The notes under the pieces: model-generated | What the model was told of the DNA's origin: nothing | The model's input: the letters and a program-made list of their open reading frames with translations, nothing else | Database searches by the model: none | NCBI RefSeq assembly: GCF_963678635.1 | Contig: NC_087065.1 | Coordinates: forward strand, 13,060,743-13,124,742 | Length of the DNA: 64,000 nucleotides | DNA from: Symsagittifera roscoffensis | Lineage: Eukaryota; Xenacoelomorpha; Acoela; Convolutidae | Reading direction: 5' to 3' | Program-made: the position numbers and the translations under genes | In this document: positions 53,098 through 64,000 of the stretch, piece after piece | Numbering within the stretch: position 1 is the first letter of the stretch | Layout of the letters: the number at the start of each line of letters is the position of its first letter

Positions 53098-55250
53098 ATG
53101 ATAGGACTTTCTTCGGTCGCGACGGCCGCGGTTAACTTTCATTCGGTCGCGCCTGTCGCTGTTAGCTTTTCTTCGGTCGCGCCGGTCGCTGTTAACTTTC
53201 ATTCGGTCGCGCCGGACGCGGTTAACTTTCATTCTGTCGCACCGGAAGCGGTCAACTTTCATTCGGTCGCGGTTATTATTCATTCGTTCGCGCCTGTCGC
53301 TGTTAACAATTCTTCGGTCGCGCCTGTCACTGTTAACCTTTCTTCGGTCGCGACGGCCGCGGTTAACTTTCATTCGGTCGCGCCTGTCGCTGTTAGCTTT
53401 TCTTCGGTCGCGCCGGTCGCTGTTAACTTTCATTCGGTCGCGCCGGACGAGGTTAACTTTCGTTCGGTCGAACCGGTAGCGGTCAACTTTCATTCGGTCG
53501 CGGTTATTATTCATTCGGTCGCGTCAGTCGCTTTTAACTTTTCTTCGGTCGCGCCGGTCATTGTTAACTCTCATTCCGTGGAGCCGGTCGCTTTTAACTT
53601 TTCTTCGGTCGCGGTTAACTTTCCTTCGGTCGCGCCGGTCGCGGTTAACTTTCCTTCGGTCGCACCGGTCACGGTTAACTTTCATTCGGTCGCGCCAGAC
53701 ACGGTCAGCTTTCAATCGGTCGCGCCTGTCGCTGTTAATGTTTCTTCGATCGCGCCTGTCACTGTTAACCTTTCTTCGGTCGCGCCGGCCGCGGTTAACT
53801 TTCATTCGGTCGCGCCAGTCACTTTTAACTTTTCTTCGGTCGCGGTTAACTTCCATTCGGTCGCGCCGGTCGCTATTAACTTTCATTCGGTTGCCCGGAC
53901 GCGGTTATTTTTCATTCGGTCGCGCCGGTAGCGGTCAACTTTCATTCGGTCGCGGTTATTATTCATTCGGTCGCGCCAGTCACTTTTAACTTTTCTTCGG
54001 TCGTGCCGGTCGTTGTTAACTCTCATTCCGTGGCGCTGGTCGCTTTTAACTTTTCTTCGGTCGCGGTTAACTTTCTTTCGGTCGCGCCGGTCGCGATTAA
54101 TTTTCATTCGGTCGCGTCAGACACGGTCAGCTTTCATTCGGTCGCGCCTTTCGCTGTTAATGTTTCTTCGATCGCGCCTGTCACTGTTAACCTTTCTTCG
54201 GTCACGCCGGACGAGGATAACTTTCGTTCGTTCGAACCGGTAGCGGTCAACTTTCATTCGGTCGCGGTTATTATTCATTCGGTCGCGTCAGTCGCTTTTA
54301 ACTTTTCTTCGGTCGCGCCGGTCATTGTTAACTCTCATTCCGTGGCGCCGGTCGCTTTTAACTTTTCTTCGGTCGCGGTTAACTTTCCTTCGGTCGCGCC
54401 GGTCGCGGTTAACTTTCCTTCGGTCGCACCGGTCACGGTTAACTTTCATTCGGTCGCGCCAGACACGGTCAGCTTTCATTCGGTCGCGCCTGTCGCTGTT
54501 AATGTTTCTTCGATCGCGCCTGTCACTGTTAACCTTTCTTCGGTCGCGCCGGCCGCGGTTAACTTTCATTCGGTCGCGCCAGTCACTTTTAACTTTTCTT
54601 CGGTCGCGGTTAACTTCCATTCGGTCGCACCGCTCGCTATTAACTTTCATTCGGTTGCCCGGACGCGGTTATTTTTCATTCGGTCGCGCCGGTAGCGGTC
54701 AACTTTCATTCGGTCGCGGTTAATATTCATTAACTTTTCTTCGGTCGTGCCGGTCGTTGTTAACTCTCATTCCGTGGCGCTGGTCGCTTTAAACTTTACT
54801 TCGGTCGCGCCGGTCGCGGTTAACTTACTTTCGGTCGCGCCGGTCGCGATTAATTTTCATTCGGTCGCGTCAGACACGGTCAGCTTTCATTCGGTCGCGC
54901 CTGTCGCTGTTAATGTTTCTTCGATCGCGCCTGTCACTGTTAACCTTTCTTCGGTCACGCCGGCCGTGGTTAACTTTCATTTGGTCGCGCCAGTCGTTTT
55001 TAATTTTTCTTCGGTCGCGCCGGTCGCGGTTAACTTCCATTCGGTCGCGCCTGTCGCTGTTAACTTTCATTCGGCCGCAGTTAACTTTCATTCGGTCGCA
55101 CCGGACGCGGTTAATTTCTATATGGTCGCGCCTGTCGCTGTTAACTTTTCATCGGTCGCACCGGTCGCTGATAACTTTTCTCCGGTCGTGGTTAACTTTC
55201 GTTTGGTCGCGCCGGTAGCGGTTAATTTTCATTCATTCGGTCGCGAAAGG
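53098..55250 (+). repeat. 30-bp minisatellite with higher-order structure
   Basis: About 70 imperfect units, commonly gttaactttcattcggtcgc followed by gccggtcgcg (with variants of 20-24 bp lacking one part). It is open in several frames: + strand VNFHSVAPVA decapeptides (three blocks of 277, 230 and 209 codons) and - strand RRDRMKVNRD-like repeats. Two large blocks, 53477-53970 and 54239-54732, are nearly identical at an offset of 762 bp. A second pair, 54001-54215 and 54745-54965, gives an A-B-A'-B' layout. Nothing supports translation. Confidence 0.92.
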
Positions 55251-57380
55251 TTCAAGTTGATGGCAACTATTCTGTACTGTTTTCCGTTTCTTGTCCCTTT
55301 TTTCTACTGCTTTCAGGGCTGTTTGGACCGCTCGAAACGATCACGAGAGTTCCCAATGATAATTGAATTCAGATAATTTAAGTCCAAATACTGAAGGCTT
55401 TAATTGTCCCTAACATAATCTGTTAATCTAATAAAAAAAGATTCCGCGATCCATCAGCATAAATGCTTAATTGCTTTCAACTCCCAAGTAATTTAATTAT
55501 TTGATTTTCTTTCTCTAGAGATTTCAATAGAAACTACCTAAAAAAGTAATTCCAAGCAACTGTTTAGGTCTACCTGCTAAAATTAATATTGTTACTATGG
55601 ATCACTGTGCCTTTGAGGTACTTTTACTGATATCTCAAACATCACAATTTTTCTTTCTCTACACAATAGCGATTATCGTTCTCTAAATAACAGCGCGAAC
55701 CCATTTGTTTTCACTAGCAGCTAATTTTTTTCTGTCTAAGGGTAGGCTGTTTATCAGTCTCTCGTTGTTGAGTTTTATTTTTAGTTAGAGTTATGATTGT
55801 TCTTTCAAATCTCAACATTTACTTTGGTACTTTTTTCGCAAGGTTTTAACTGAATACTTCCTCTGACAACACTAGTCCCAATTTCCAAGTTCATAATAGG
55901 TATCTCTAATTAAATTATGCAAATATCAAAATATCAAGTCCAATTTCACCTCTAAAACAAGCTATGTTTAATTAACCAATCTACCAAGGTTTTTTAAATG
56001 ATCCCATTAACGTTCCGTCCTCTCGATGGTAAAAAGAGACCCTTTCGGTGGGTAGATAATTCATTCCAAGCATCAAAATTCCTATGCAATTCGCTTTTCA
56101 GGAGTCAAATTGAACCAAAAAGCCATTTACGGGGAGCTAAGTAAATATCCCGCGCGTTCAAGCTTTTTTAGGAGATCTACTTCCCATGCCATGCTTCTAT
56201 TACTGCCAATTTCTGGGACTACTTTTCTATAGTCTGATTGATATTCTATAAATAGCGCATTCGCCAAGCTTAGTTTAACTCAATGTTCGCCAGGTCCACT
56301 CTTATTAATTCACTACTTCAATGTTACAATGTAAAACCTATATCCCCTTCAGCTTCTGCTTCAGTCGCCAATGGATAAATTACATCCATTTTATAATAAA
56401 GTGACCGATGTTTATTCCCCAATGGTTGGGGCTGGGGAGGGTGCTACTTTCCTTTGTTGATGTTTGGGTTTTATATACGATTTTGGCCATAAACGCTTTA
56501 AAATCACTTTAAGATCACCCTGGGGTCACACGTGGTCAATTTTCCATAATCGGGTTCAAAATCCTATAGTGGTCCTACCTATCCTACCCAATTTTATCCA
56601 TATCCCGTTAATTCTTTCTAAGTTATTACATTTCTAATGTCCATAATCACCTTTCACTGGAAAAGGCTATTAACATCGGAAGAAGTCGCCGGAGCAGTTT
56701 TACTCACTAGCAGTCCCTTTTAGGGGTGTTTTCTCAAGTGCTAATAACTTCCAGTCCAAACGTCAGATTTGGCTCAAATTATGATACATGATCTACCTTG
56801 TCATGACCTACCATATGCCAAAGTTTTAGCTCCCTGCGTTAATTGGTGGGGCTGAGATTCGACTTACGGAAGTCCGGGATGGGGGACTATCCACTTGAAG
56901 CATTTGTCAGCGCTGTATATCTGGAAGTTCTCATCTTCAGGTTTTCTAAGGTTGCCTGTGTTTCTTACTAAAGCCATATACCTAATGTTAAAACATGGGA
57001 AACAGGTGGTTTTTTTCCAGATCTCCGGGAAGTTGACATCTAGTGAGCCGATTTCCTATACGCTCACTATTGGCGTTCTCGAGGATGAGGACACATCTTC
57101 AATATTCATGTACCAATTTGCAGGACCTTATTAGTGCTAGGTAGGAGCCTGTGATGGTCGAAGATGTTGCTACAGGTATATAAAGACATAAGTTGCCGTT
57201 TGTCAAAAAGTATCGATAATGACTTTAAAAACTAAGCTTGTCTAATTTTTGATTGTTCCGATTCGTTTGCCTTAGGCTGATAATCACTCAACTGGGCCAC
57301 TATCGTAGTGTACAGTTCCAAACCTCTATAAGGTAATGATATCATAGACAATTTTGCATTTTAGCCGAGTGTACATGAGA
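55251..57380. other. gene-poor spacer
   Basis: No exon chain, RNA gene or known repeat that I can defend. A 79-codon ORF at 56895-57134 has no recognisable features. Confidence 0.5.
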
Positions 57381-57385
57381 ACTTC

Positions 57386-57515
57386 CAATTCTACAGCTGT
57401 TAACTTTTCTTCGGTCCCTGTTAACTATTTTTCGGTCGCGCCCGTCGTGGTCAACTTTCATTCGGTCGCACCTGTCGCTGTTAACTTCCTTCGGTCGCGC
57501 CGGTCGTGGACATAT
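57386..57515 (+). repeat. outlying minisatellite block
   Basis: Four or five units of the same 30-bp sequence as the main array (gttaacttttcttcggtc, gtcaactttcattcggtcgc), 2.1 kb to its right and immediately before the candidate gene start at 57530. Confidence 0.85.
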
Positions 57516-57529
57516 TGCCTCGGTTCGCA

Positions 57530-60500
57530 ATGTCTGGAAATGCCAAATTTTGGTCGCGGTTTGATGAAGTTATTAAATCATTAATTGTGAGTATCGCCCA
57601 TATTTTCGCTGGTGATAGCCGTTTCAGTCATTATTGCTATGTGTGTTTCTCTATAAATTCGGAGGAATTATTTATTTCAAGCCGATATATGTGCAGACGA
57701 AAACCAGCTCATAGCATCAACAGACTTGAAAGAGAATTGAAATTACTTTTTTTTTCTGGGAATTCACAAAACGCGTTGCAGAGCATAGAATGCACAGACA
57801 TCGTGCAGTCTATGCTCTGCAACGCGTTTTGTAAATTCCATAAATAAATAATACCCTGCCACTTTTGTGAAAACGTCTGCTAAAGAATCTTTTTAATTAC
57901 TCAGTAAACAAGTGTTGGTTCAGAGGCGTGCAACATGATGAATGGAGGGGTAGATGAACATTTTCGCTCAACCCATTTTTTTTCAATTGCATGAGTTTTT
58001 TTGAGCATGATGCATGTTTTTTTAAAGCTCTTCTAAAAAACGCGTTCAATTTGCAGATTAATTAAGGAACCAGTGATTCCAAATTGCTTCAAAAGTTTGT
58101 TGAAAACCGACGATGTTTCAGAGCTACTGAAAATGAGCCATGGATTTTTTGAAGTAAGAATCATTCAGTGAAGTTCGATTAATTCAGTCACTTCAGAGAA
58201 ATACGATGATTTCTGTTTTGAGCAAGATACTAAAAAAACAATTTGGTAAAAACTTCACTTTAACTTTCTGCCAGTTTATCTAAACGTTCTTATTTAAATT
58301 AAACATTTAAAACTAAAACTATTTTACTGAAGGTCACCTCTGGTATAGCGGCAAAGAACGATGAAGAAGAAAAGACCATTAAAGTTGTGTCGATTTCTGC
58401 ATTGTCTTCTATAGTCTGCACGCAATTGCCTGCTTTCAATGTTAGAAAAAAAGATTGGCGAGTTATTGGGAGAATTGGGTGTCGATGCCATAAGTCAATT
58501 TCATATTGCTGGTCGATTTCATATTGACGTCAGTTGATCTTTTAAGCTCTCCATGCTGCTGATTAAAAAGGGCATGTTTGTTAAAAGTGCATGTTTACTA
58601 AAGTTTTTGACGGTTTGAAAAAGAATCATGATGGAAAATAGTAGGTTGTTATTTTTTTAAGTTTTCATTTGAGTTCAAATTGATTATATGTAATTTTTGA
58701 TAAGTATTAAAAAATAGATATTTCAAAATCACCCTTTTTTAAAGTTTCTCTCACTAACAATGCTCTAAGTCCATAAGTACATCTAAGAAAATGTTTCTCA
58801 GAATATGTTTCAAATGACCATTTTTGAAATTTTAGTTTTTTGTTAAATTTTGGAAAGCTTCTGCCGCTAACAGTTCTATAAGTCTAATAGAACTGTTAAT
58901 AAAGTATCTTTTGAAGATGTTTTAAATACGTTTTGTCTCTATTGAAGAAACTAAAAATAAATGTCTTATTTTTACGCTTGCGATTGGCAAGCGTTATCAA
59001 ATCGGATTATAGATTTTTTTTCGGGTTAACAACTTGTTTAACAGAATAACTTGAATCACTTGGTCTCTAGGTTCATATTGACTTAAGTTTTTTAACTATT
59101 TGGCACACTTAGACAGCAAGTAACAAATGCATCTGAGACCAGAACCTGTTTTTTTTTCAAACGGGAAATATTCCGTTCCAAAAAAATTGTCGGCTTTTTA
59201 TTTGTCTGCTGATGTTTTTTTTTTAATATTTGTCTGCTGATGCTGGCTTAGTTACAACATCTTTAGATTTTTTCTGTTTGCAGTTTTCTTTGTAATTGCG
59301 TTGCATATTTCCATTGGAGTTGTTGTCTATGTTTTCATTTACTCATGCAGTTTGTAATTCTACTAGGCTTGACTTCGTATAGTTTCTTTTTTTTTTGCTT
59401 GAAAAAGTATTCGGCCCAAATGATTTCGGCTTATTTTTTATCGGCTTACTAGCTTAATTTTTGGTCGTTCGAGGGCAGCACATTTGTATGTTTTCCTTCA
59501 CTTCGACTCAGTGTAATTTTTTAACAATAATTATTACTCTTGCGATAAGCAATGGTATTGCAATCGGTTGTTAGTCTTTTTTCCCGTAAATATCCGTAAG
59601 GCAGAGATTTCGAAAATGTTACCCGTGTTTCACTGGATAGGTGAATGTAGTGGGTGCATGTTAGGCATGGGCCTTACGTGCCTGTTCAGCGCTCCGTTCA
59701 TAGTGTTTTTGTGCCGAAATTTTTTGGTATATTTTCGGCACTTGAGTATCGGCTTATTCCGTCGGCTTATTTTCAGATTTTTTTTGTTCAATTACTGCTT
59801 GCTTTTTGAAAGAATGGTTGAAGTCTTACAATATATTTTGGAAAAATCAAATCAACTTTCCAGGCTATTTTACTAAAAGTGAAACTTTTAAACGAAAAAA
59901 TCCAAAATTTTAAGTTTTTGTAATTTTTTCATAATTTTTTTTCAATTTGCTTAGCATATTTGGTTTAAACCTTTGATGCTGTTGATTGTTCAATCAGCTG
60001 TTTTTTTAAACGTTTTTTGGCGCAAATTTTCTTGTTTATTTTTCTGAAGTTTTCTACAACAATTGAAAATATCTGTTCTTCGCTTTTTAGTTCAATTTGT
60101 TTTGAAAGGTAGTTGTTTCATTCGAAAAACGAGAAAGCAGCAAATCTGAATTTTTTGAAATCTTTTTTTTTTAAATAATTTCAATCAAAATTGCTAGACG
60201 AGTTTACCGTTTTGCAATGTCAAGTCGAGTTGCCGTCTGCTAAGTTTCCTGATGCATTTGTTGCGTTTCTCCAACTTTGGGTAGTTTCAACAAATTAATT
60301 AACTATTGAAACAATTTTTTCTGTTTTCTGTTCGCTAATGAAAAATATTTAATATTTTTTACTTTTTTTTGTCTAATTTGTATCGGTTTTCGGGCGGTGA
60401 TCCGTTTACAAGTGTTGTTTTTTGTAAGTTCAGGGAAGTGGACTTCAATTTTTTTTAAAATTTTTTAAAGCTTTTTTTTTCAGCTCAACAAGTGTCTGCT

Positions 60501-63500
60501 CAAAGATTGCCGGCTGTGTTTTCTCTTCGTAAATTTTGTTCCGCTGCTAATTTAATACTAATTTTTCTGGCACGTTAACCTAGAATGAACTTCTATCGAG
60601 ACGTAAGAACATTTTTTCATTTGAAAAACGAGAAATCAGCAAGTTTGAAATTTTTAAACAATTTTTTTTGAAAATTTTAATCAAAATTGCTGGATAATTT
60701 CACCGGTTTGCAATTTCAAGTCAAGTTGCTGTCTGCTAAGTTTCCTGATGCATTTGTTGCGTTTTTCCAATTTTGGGTAGTTTCAACAAAACAAGAAACT
60801 ATTGAAATAACTTTTGTTTCCTGTTCGCTAATGAAAGAAAAATGTATCATTCATTACTTACGTCTAGCTAATTTGTATCTGTTTGCGGATGGTGATCCGT
60901 TTTCAAGTGTTGTTTATTGTAGGTTTAGGGAAGTGGACTTCATTTAAAAAAAAATTAAATCAGATATTTTTTTCCAGCTCAATAGGCTTTTCCTCAAAGA
61001 TTACCGGCTGTGTTTTCTCTTCGTAAGTTTTGTTCCGCTGCTAGATTAATACTCAAAATTTTGGCATGTTTAACTAGAATGAGCTTCTATCGAGGCATAA
61101 GAAAATGCCTCGACTTATGTTTTTATGTTTGTTTTCAATCGCAAGTGGTGCGAAGCTCAGCTTAGCCTCTCTGTTTTAATGTAAAAGTTAATTTTTTAAT
61201 ATACATTTAAAAACTGATGTTGTTATAGCGTTTTTGTTTTGAATTTTTCAGGTGACTCAATTTCATTTAATAACTCGTAATGTTGATTTTAGTTTGAAAA
61301 TGATTACTGCAAATAATTTGTCTACATAGTTTAGTGGTATTTTTTAAAATTTTATCGGGTCTTTTCTTTTTTGCTAGGATACGTCTTCTCGGGACTATTA
61401 ATTCTGCTGGAGCATTAGCTGACTATACTTTATAACTGGTCTTGCTATTTCTTTTTTTGTGATTTATGTATAATGTTTTCCTTTTCTGTATCAGAGAAAC
61501 TTTTAACGTTCCGATTGTTTCTGCTGTTTTTCGCTTTGTGAAAGAGTCATTGGTCTAATTTATAAGTTCCCTTAAATTTGAAATTTCATGACTTTTGTTC
61601 ATGAAACTAATAATTTGTCAAATACAGGCTTTTATGATCATTATCGTGCTTTGTAAATGATGTGAAGCTGTTGAAATTGTGTTCAGCTTTTGATATTTTG
61701 AAATAGTTAAAAATTAGCATACTACAAGCTTATGGATAACATGTATTGGAACTTCGGTCATTGTTTTTTTGTACTTATTGTTCCGACTTTCGATACGAAA
61801 GTAACGGAATATTTGTGCTCGGGGTGGGTTTTTTTTTCTTCAGACAAATTTCGACTTTTTAACTAGCCATTTTTGACGGAATTTTTTATATCAATCGAAA
61901 GGTATTGTTGTCCTGAGCTCGAATTTGAAAAGATATTTCACCTGTGATCATTTTTTGTAAAGTTACAGGGGTTTAAAGATTGCCATTTTGGCCAATTTGG
62001 GACAATTAACGCGCGATATATTTCGCGTTATTAACGCGTAAGCGGAGAGTTAATCCATCTTAAAAATCGTTCCAAATTGGTTAAAAGAAGCCTTTTTGCC
62101 ATAATTGGTTTGTTACAAGGAGCGAAATCTATCCTTTTGTACTTTATATGGCGTGTGGGGGGATGATTTTTATTAAAAAAAAAATTCAAATTTTAGAATT
62201 TTTTTTTTCATTTTGTTTTATTTCATTGAATTTTTTAATGTTATTACTGCTCCATAAACCTTAAAAGGCAGTCGGAACATTCAGGGCTTCGCCCTGATAC
62301 GAGCAGTCTTGTTGTTCCGACTTTCGATACGAAAGTAACGGAATATTTGTGCTCGGGGTGGGTTTTTTTTTCTTCAGACAAATTTCGACTTTTTAACTAG
62401 CCATTTTTGACGAAATTTTTTTATATCATTCGAAAGGTATTGTTGTCCTGAGCTCAAATTTGAAAAGATATTTCACCTGTGATCATTTTTCGTAAAGTTA
62501 CGGGGGTTTAAAGATTGCAATTTTGGCCAATTTGGGACAATTAACGCGCGATATATTTTGCGCTATTAACGCGTAAGCGGAGAGTTAATCCGTCTTAGAA
62601 ATTGTTCCAAATTGGTTAAAAGAAGCTTATTTGCCATAATTGGTTTGTTACAAGGAGCGAAATCTATCCTTTTGTACTTTATATGGTGTGGGGGGATGTT
62701 TTTCATAAAAAATTTCAAATTTAAAAAAAAAAAGTTTTTTTCATTTTTTTTATTTCATTGAATTTTTAAATACTATTACTGCTCCATAAACCTTAAAAGG
62801 CAGTCGGAACATTCAGGGCTTCGCCCTGTTACGAGCAGTCTTGTATAATTTAAAAATCACGTTTATTTTGCTTACGCTCAACGAAAAATATGTTGCATGC
62901 TTAAAATGTTATTTGTAAAACAGATTTTTTTGTTTCAAGTTTAATTATTGTTCCGACTTTCGATACGAAAGTAACGGAATATTTGTGCTCGGGGTGGGTT
63001 TTTTTTTCTTCAGACAAATTTCGACTTTTTAACTAGCCATTTTTGACGGAATTTTTTTATATCATTCGAAAGGTATTGTTGTCTTGAGCTCAAATTTGAA
63101 AAGATATTTCACCTGTGATCATTTTTCGTAAATTTACGGGGGTTTAAAGATTACCATTTTGGTCAATTTGGGACAATTAACGCGCGATATATTGCGCGCT
63201 AATAACGCGTAAGCAGAGATTTAATCCGTCTTAGAAATTGTTCCAAATTGGTTAAAAGAAGCTTGTTTGCCATAATTGGTTTGTTACAAGGAGCGAAATC
63301 TATCCTTTTGTACTTTATATGGCGTGTGGGGGGATGATTTTCATAAAAAGTTTTAAATTTTAGAAAAAATTTTTTTTTTTCATTTTGTTTTATTTCATTG
63401 AATTTTTAAATGTTATTACTGCTCCATAAACCTTAAAGGGCAGTCGGAACATTCAGGGCTTTGCCCTGATACGAGCAGTCTTGTTTTATTATGATTTGGG

Positions 63501-64000
63501 TTTTTAGGAAAGATCTTCAGTTTTTGACTGGGGACCAAAAAATGGAAACCACGCTAAGTTTTCAAATTAGTTCTGTACGCAGCGTATGTTTCATACAAAT
63601 CATTTAAAATGTTTTATCAAAAGCATCGTTACACGGAATCCATTTTTTTCTTCTCAAACCCTATCTAGCCATAATCCTGAGTTGCCAAAAAGGATTAATT
63701 ATCCATTCAGACTTGAATGTCTACAATCACTTCTAAATAAATAGTTGCACTTTTAAATAAATATTTAACCAATCCTTGAATAATGCCGCGCATATCTCAA
63801 TAGTTGACTTTCAAAATGTGGGTTCATATTTGAATTGCATAAAGTTTCATAAAATGATCTGTCGCTGTGTTTTGGGCAATTTGGGGAGTTAATTGCGAAG
63901 CCTAGGTGTGTAACTTGTGAATTTGCAGATTCGGTGGTTTTAAACCAGTGAGTTTAGGTCTCACCGAATCCGTAACGGCAGCTAAATCCTTTGAAGTTTT
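57530..64000 (+). CDS. candidate 5' end of an unrecognised gene, runs off the window
   Basis: A proposed chain of exons, phase-compatible on +. Exon 1 is 57530-57586 (19 codons, MSGNAKFWSRFDEVIKSLI) with donor gtgagt. Exon 2 is 58067-58153 (29 codons, starting EPVIPNCFKS) with donor gtaaga; its acceptor attaag is weak, and a stronger ttgcag at 58056 would be out of phase. Exon 3 is 58333-58478 (starting VTSGIAAKND, ending KKDWRVIGRIG in phase 2) with donor gtgtcg. A last exon from 63929 begins in phase 2 (FGGFKPVSLGLTESVTAAKS) after an atttgcag acceptor and is open to the edge. Exons 2 and 3 are A/G-richer and codon-like compared with the T-rich surroundings. No family recognised. A rival exon at 63508 also opens in phase 2 but ends in phase 0 at its best donor, incompatible with 63929. 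Confidence 0.42.
57759..57839. repeat. near-perfect 36-nt-arm hairpin
   Basis: The left arm 57759-57794 and right arm 57804-57839 differ from perfect complementarity at two positions, with a 9-base loop (cagacatcg). It lies in intron 1 of the candidate gene and could fold as a pre-miRNA-length stem in RNA, though I see no direct sign of a miRNA. Confidence 0.9.
60112..61085 (+). repeat. tandem duplication of a ~480-bp segment
   Basis: 60112-60595 and 60618-61085 share a long colinear series of phrases (cgaaaaacgagaaa-cagcaa, aatcaaaattgct, gtctgctaagtttcctgatg, ttgttgcgttt, gttcgctaatgaaa, ggtgatccgttt, gggaagtggacttca, attgccggctgtgttttctc or attaccggctg..., cttcgtaa, atgaacttctatcgag). Confidence 0.85.
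61095..61180 (+). repeat. isolated 3' hairpin end of the short-element family
   Basis: tgtttgttttcaatcgcaag is followed by gtgcgaagctcagcttagcc and tctctgttt, the 3' terminal motif of the family seen in the COPB2 introns, same orientation. Confidence 0.55.
61781..62310 (+). repeat. 530-bp hairpin-ended element, copy 1 (Helentron-like?)
   Basis: It starts ttccgactttcgatacgaaa followed by gtaacggaa, which can fold on itself. It ends in a perfect hairpin cagggc-ttc-gccctg and then atacgagcagtcttg. Just before the 3' hairpin lies gtcggaac, the inverse of the 5' gttccgac. This asymmetric inverted-repeat-plus-hairpin layout resembles non-autonomous Helentrons. It has no coding capacity. Confidence 0.72.
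62314..62843 (+). repeat. 530-bp hairpin-ended element, copy 2, tandem to copy 1
   Basis: Follows copy 1 after 3 bases (ttg). It is nearly identical through the body, with a few substitutions (for example cgatatattttgcgcta for cgatatatttcgcgtta) and gccctgtt for gccctgat at the end. Confidence 0.8.
62951..63483 (+). repeat. 530-bp hairpin-ended element, copy 3
   Basis: Separated from copy 2 by 107 bp, same orientation. Its 3' hairpin has one changed base (gctttgccctg). The 5' flank repeats the 'attg' that precedes copies 1 and 2. Confidence 0.8.

Noticed and set aside
53098-55376. Long ORFs of 277, 230 and 209 codons on + and several on - across the repeat array
   Set aside because: They follow automatically from a stop-free 30-bp period. 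Several frames are open at once, there is no promoter, start context or splice evidence, and unit-length variants break every frame.
56895-57134. 79-codon ORF as a small gene
   Set aside because: No recognisable motif, no good start context and no neighbouring exons in phase. The length is expected by chance here.
61781-63483. Three 530-bp units as a CRISPR-like or satellite array
   Set aside because: Units are long with terminal hairpins, spacers are 3 and 107 bp and related copies lie dispersed elsewhere, which fits mobile elements.
63508-63583. Alternative exon KDLQFLTGDQKMETTL... of the candidate gene
   Set aside because: It opens in the right phase after tttttag, but its best donor (gtatgt at 63584) ends in phase 0 and cannot join the 63929 exon. 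It was kept only as an alternative.

Overview
The window is nuclear DNA of an animal, most likely an invertebrate. It holds a 17-exon coatomer beta-prime gene with GT-AG introns of 74 bp to 7.2 kb, animal-type non-LTR and Ty3/gypsy retrotransposons, tRNA-derived short repeats, MITE-like inverted repeats and a coding-like minisatellite. I cannot name the phylum. No bacterial features (operons with Shine-Dalgarno sites, CRISPR arrays, insertion sequences) were seen.

Layout. 1-6.5 kb is a retrotransposon graveyard. It has the 3' end of a LINE on +, then on - a decayed element joining a PHD finger, a reverse transcriptase, a zinc knuckle and a putative restriction-like endonuclease, then a second LINE 3' end on +. 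6902-12184 is one uninterrupted 1760-residue ORF for a protein I do not recognise. It carries seven copies of a roughly 105-residue cysteine/histidine repeat, a proline-rich linker and an RG/RS tail. 12848-39780 is COPB2. I resolved all 17 coding exons, the phases close exactly, and the product is 974 residues. Its introns are stuffed with repeats, including an antisense LINE in intron 10 and a swarm of short elements in intron 12.

39.8-43.5 kb is more of the same short repeats. 43.6-48.7 kb is a broken Ty3/gypsy element with two poly-purine or poly-C/G hot spots nearby. 48.7-53 kb contains inverted-repeat elements and a 250-bp direct duplication. 53.1-55.25 kb is a 30-bp minisatellite with a ~750-bp higher-order duplication, and a small satellite outlier lies at 57.4 kb. 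From 57.53 kb to the right edge I see a chain of phase-compatible, coding-like exons that may be the 5' end of another, unrecognised gene. 61.8-63.5 kb has three near-identical 530-bp elements with terminal hairpins.

The two confident genes lie on the same strand. Each has a splice-acceptor-like sequence 31-38 bases before its ATG, which fits either a 5'-UTR intron or spliced-leader trans-splicing. The most unusual signals are the repeated zinc module of the 1760-residue protein, a family of intronic repeats bounded by a hairpin at each end and all lying in the same orientation, and several near-perfect palindromes that look recently made.
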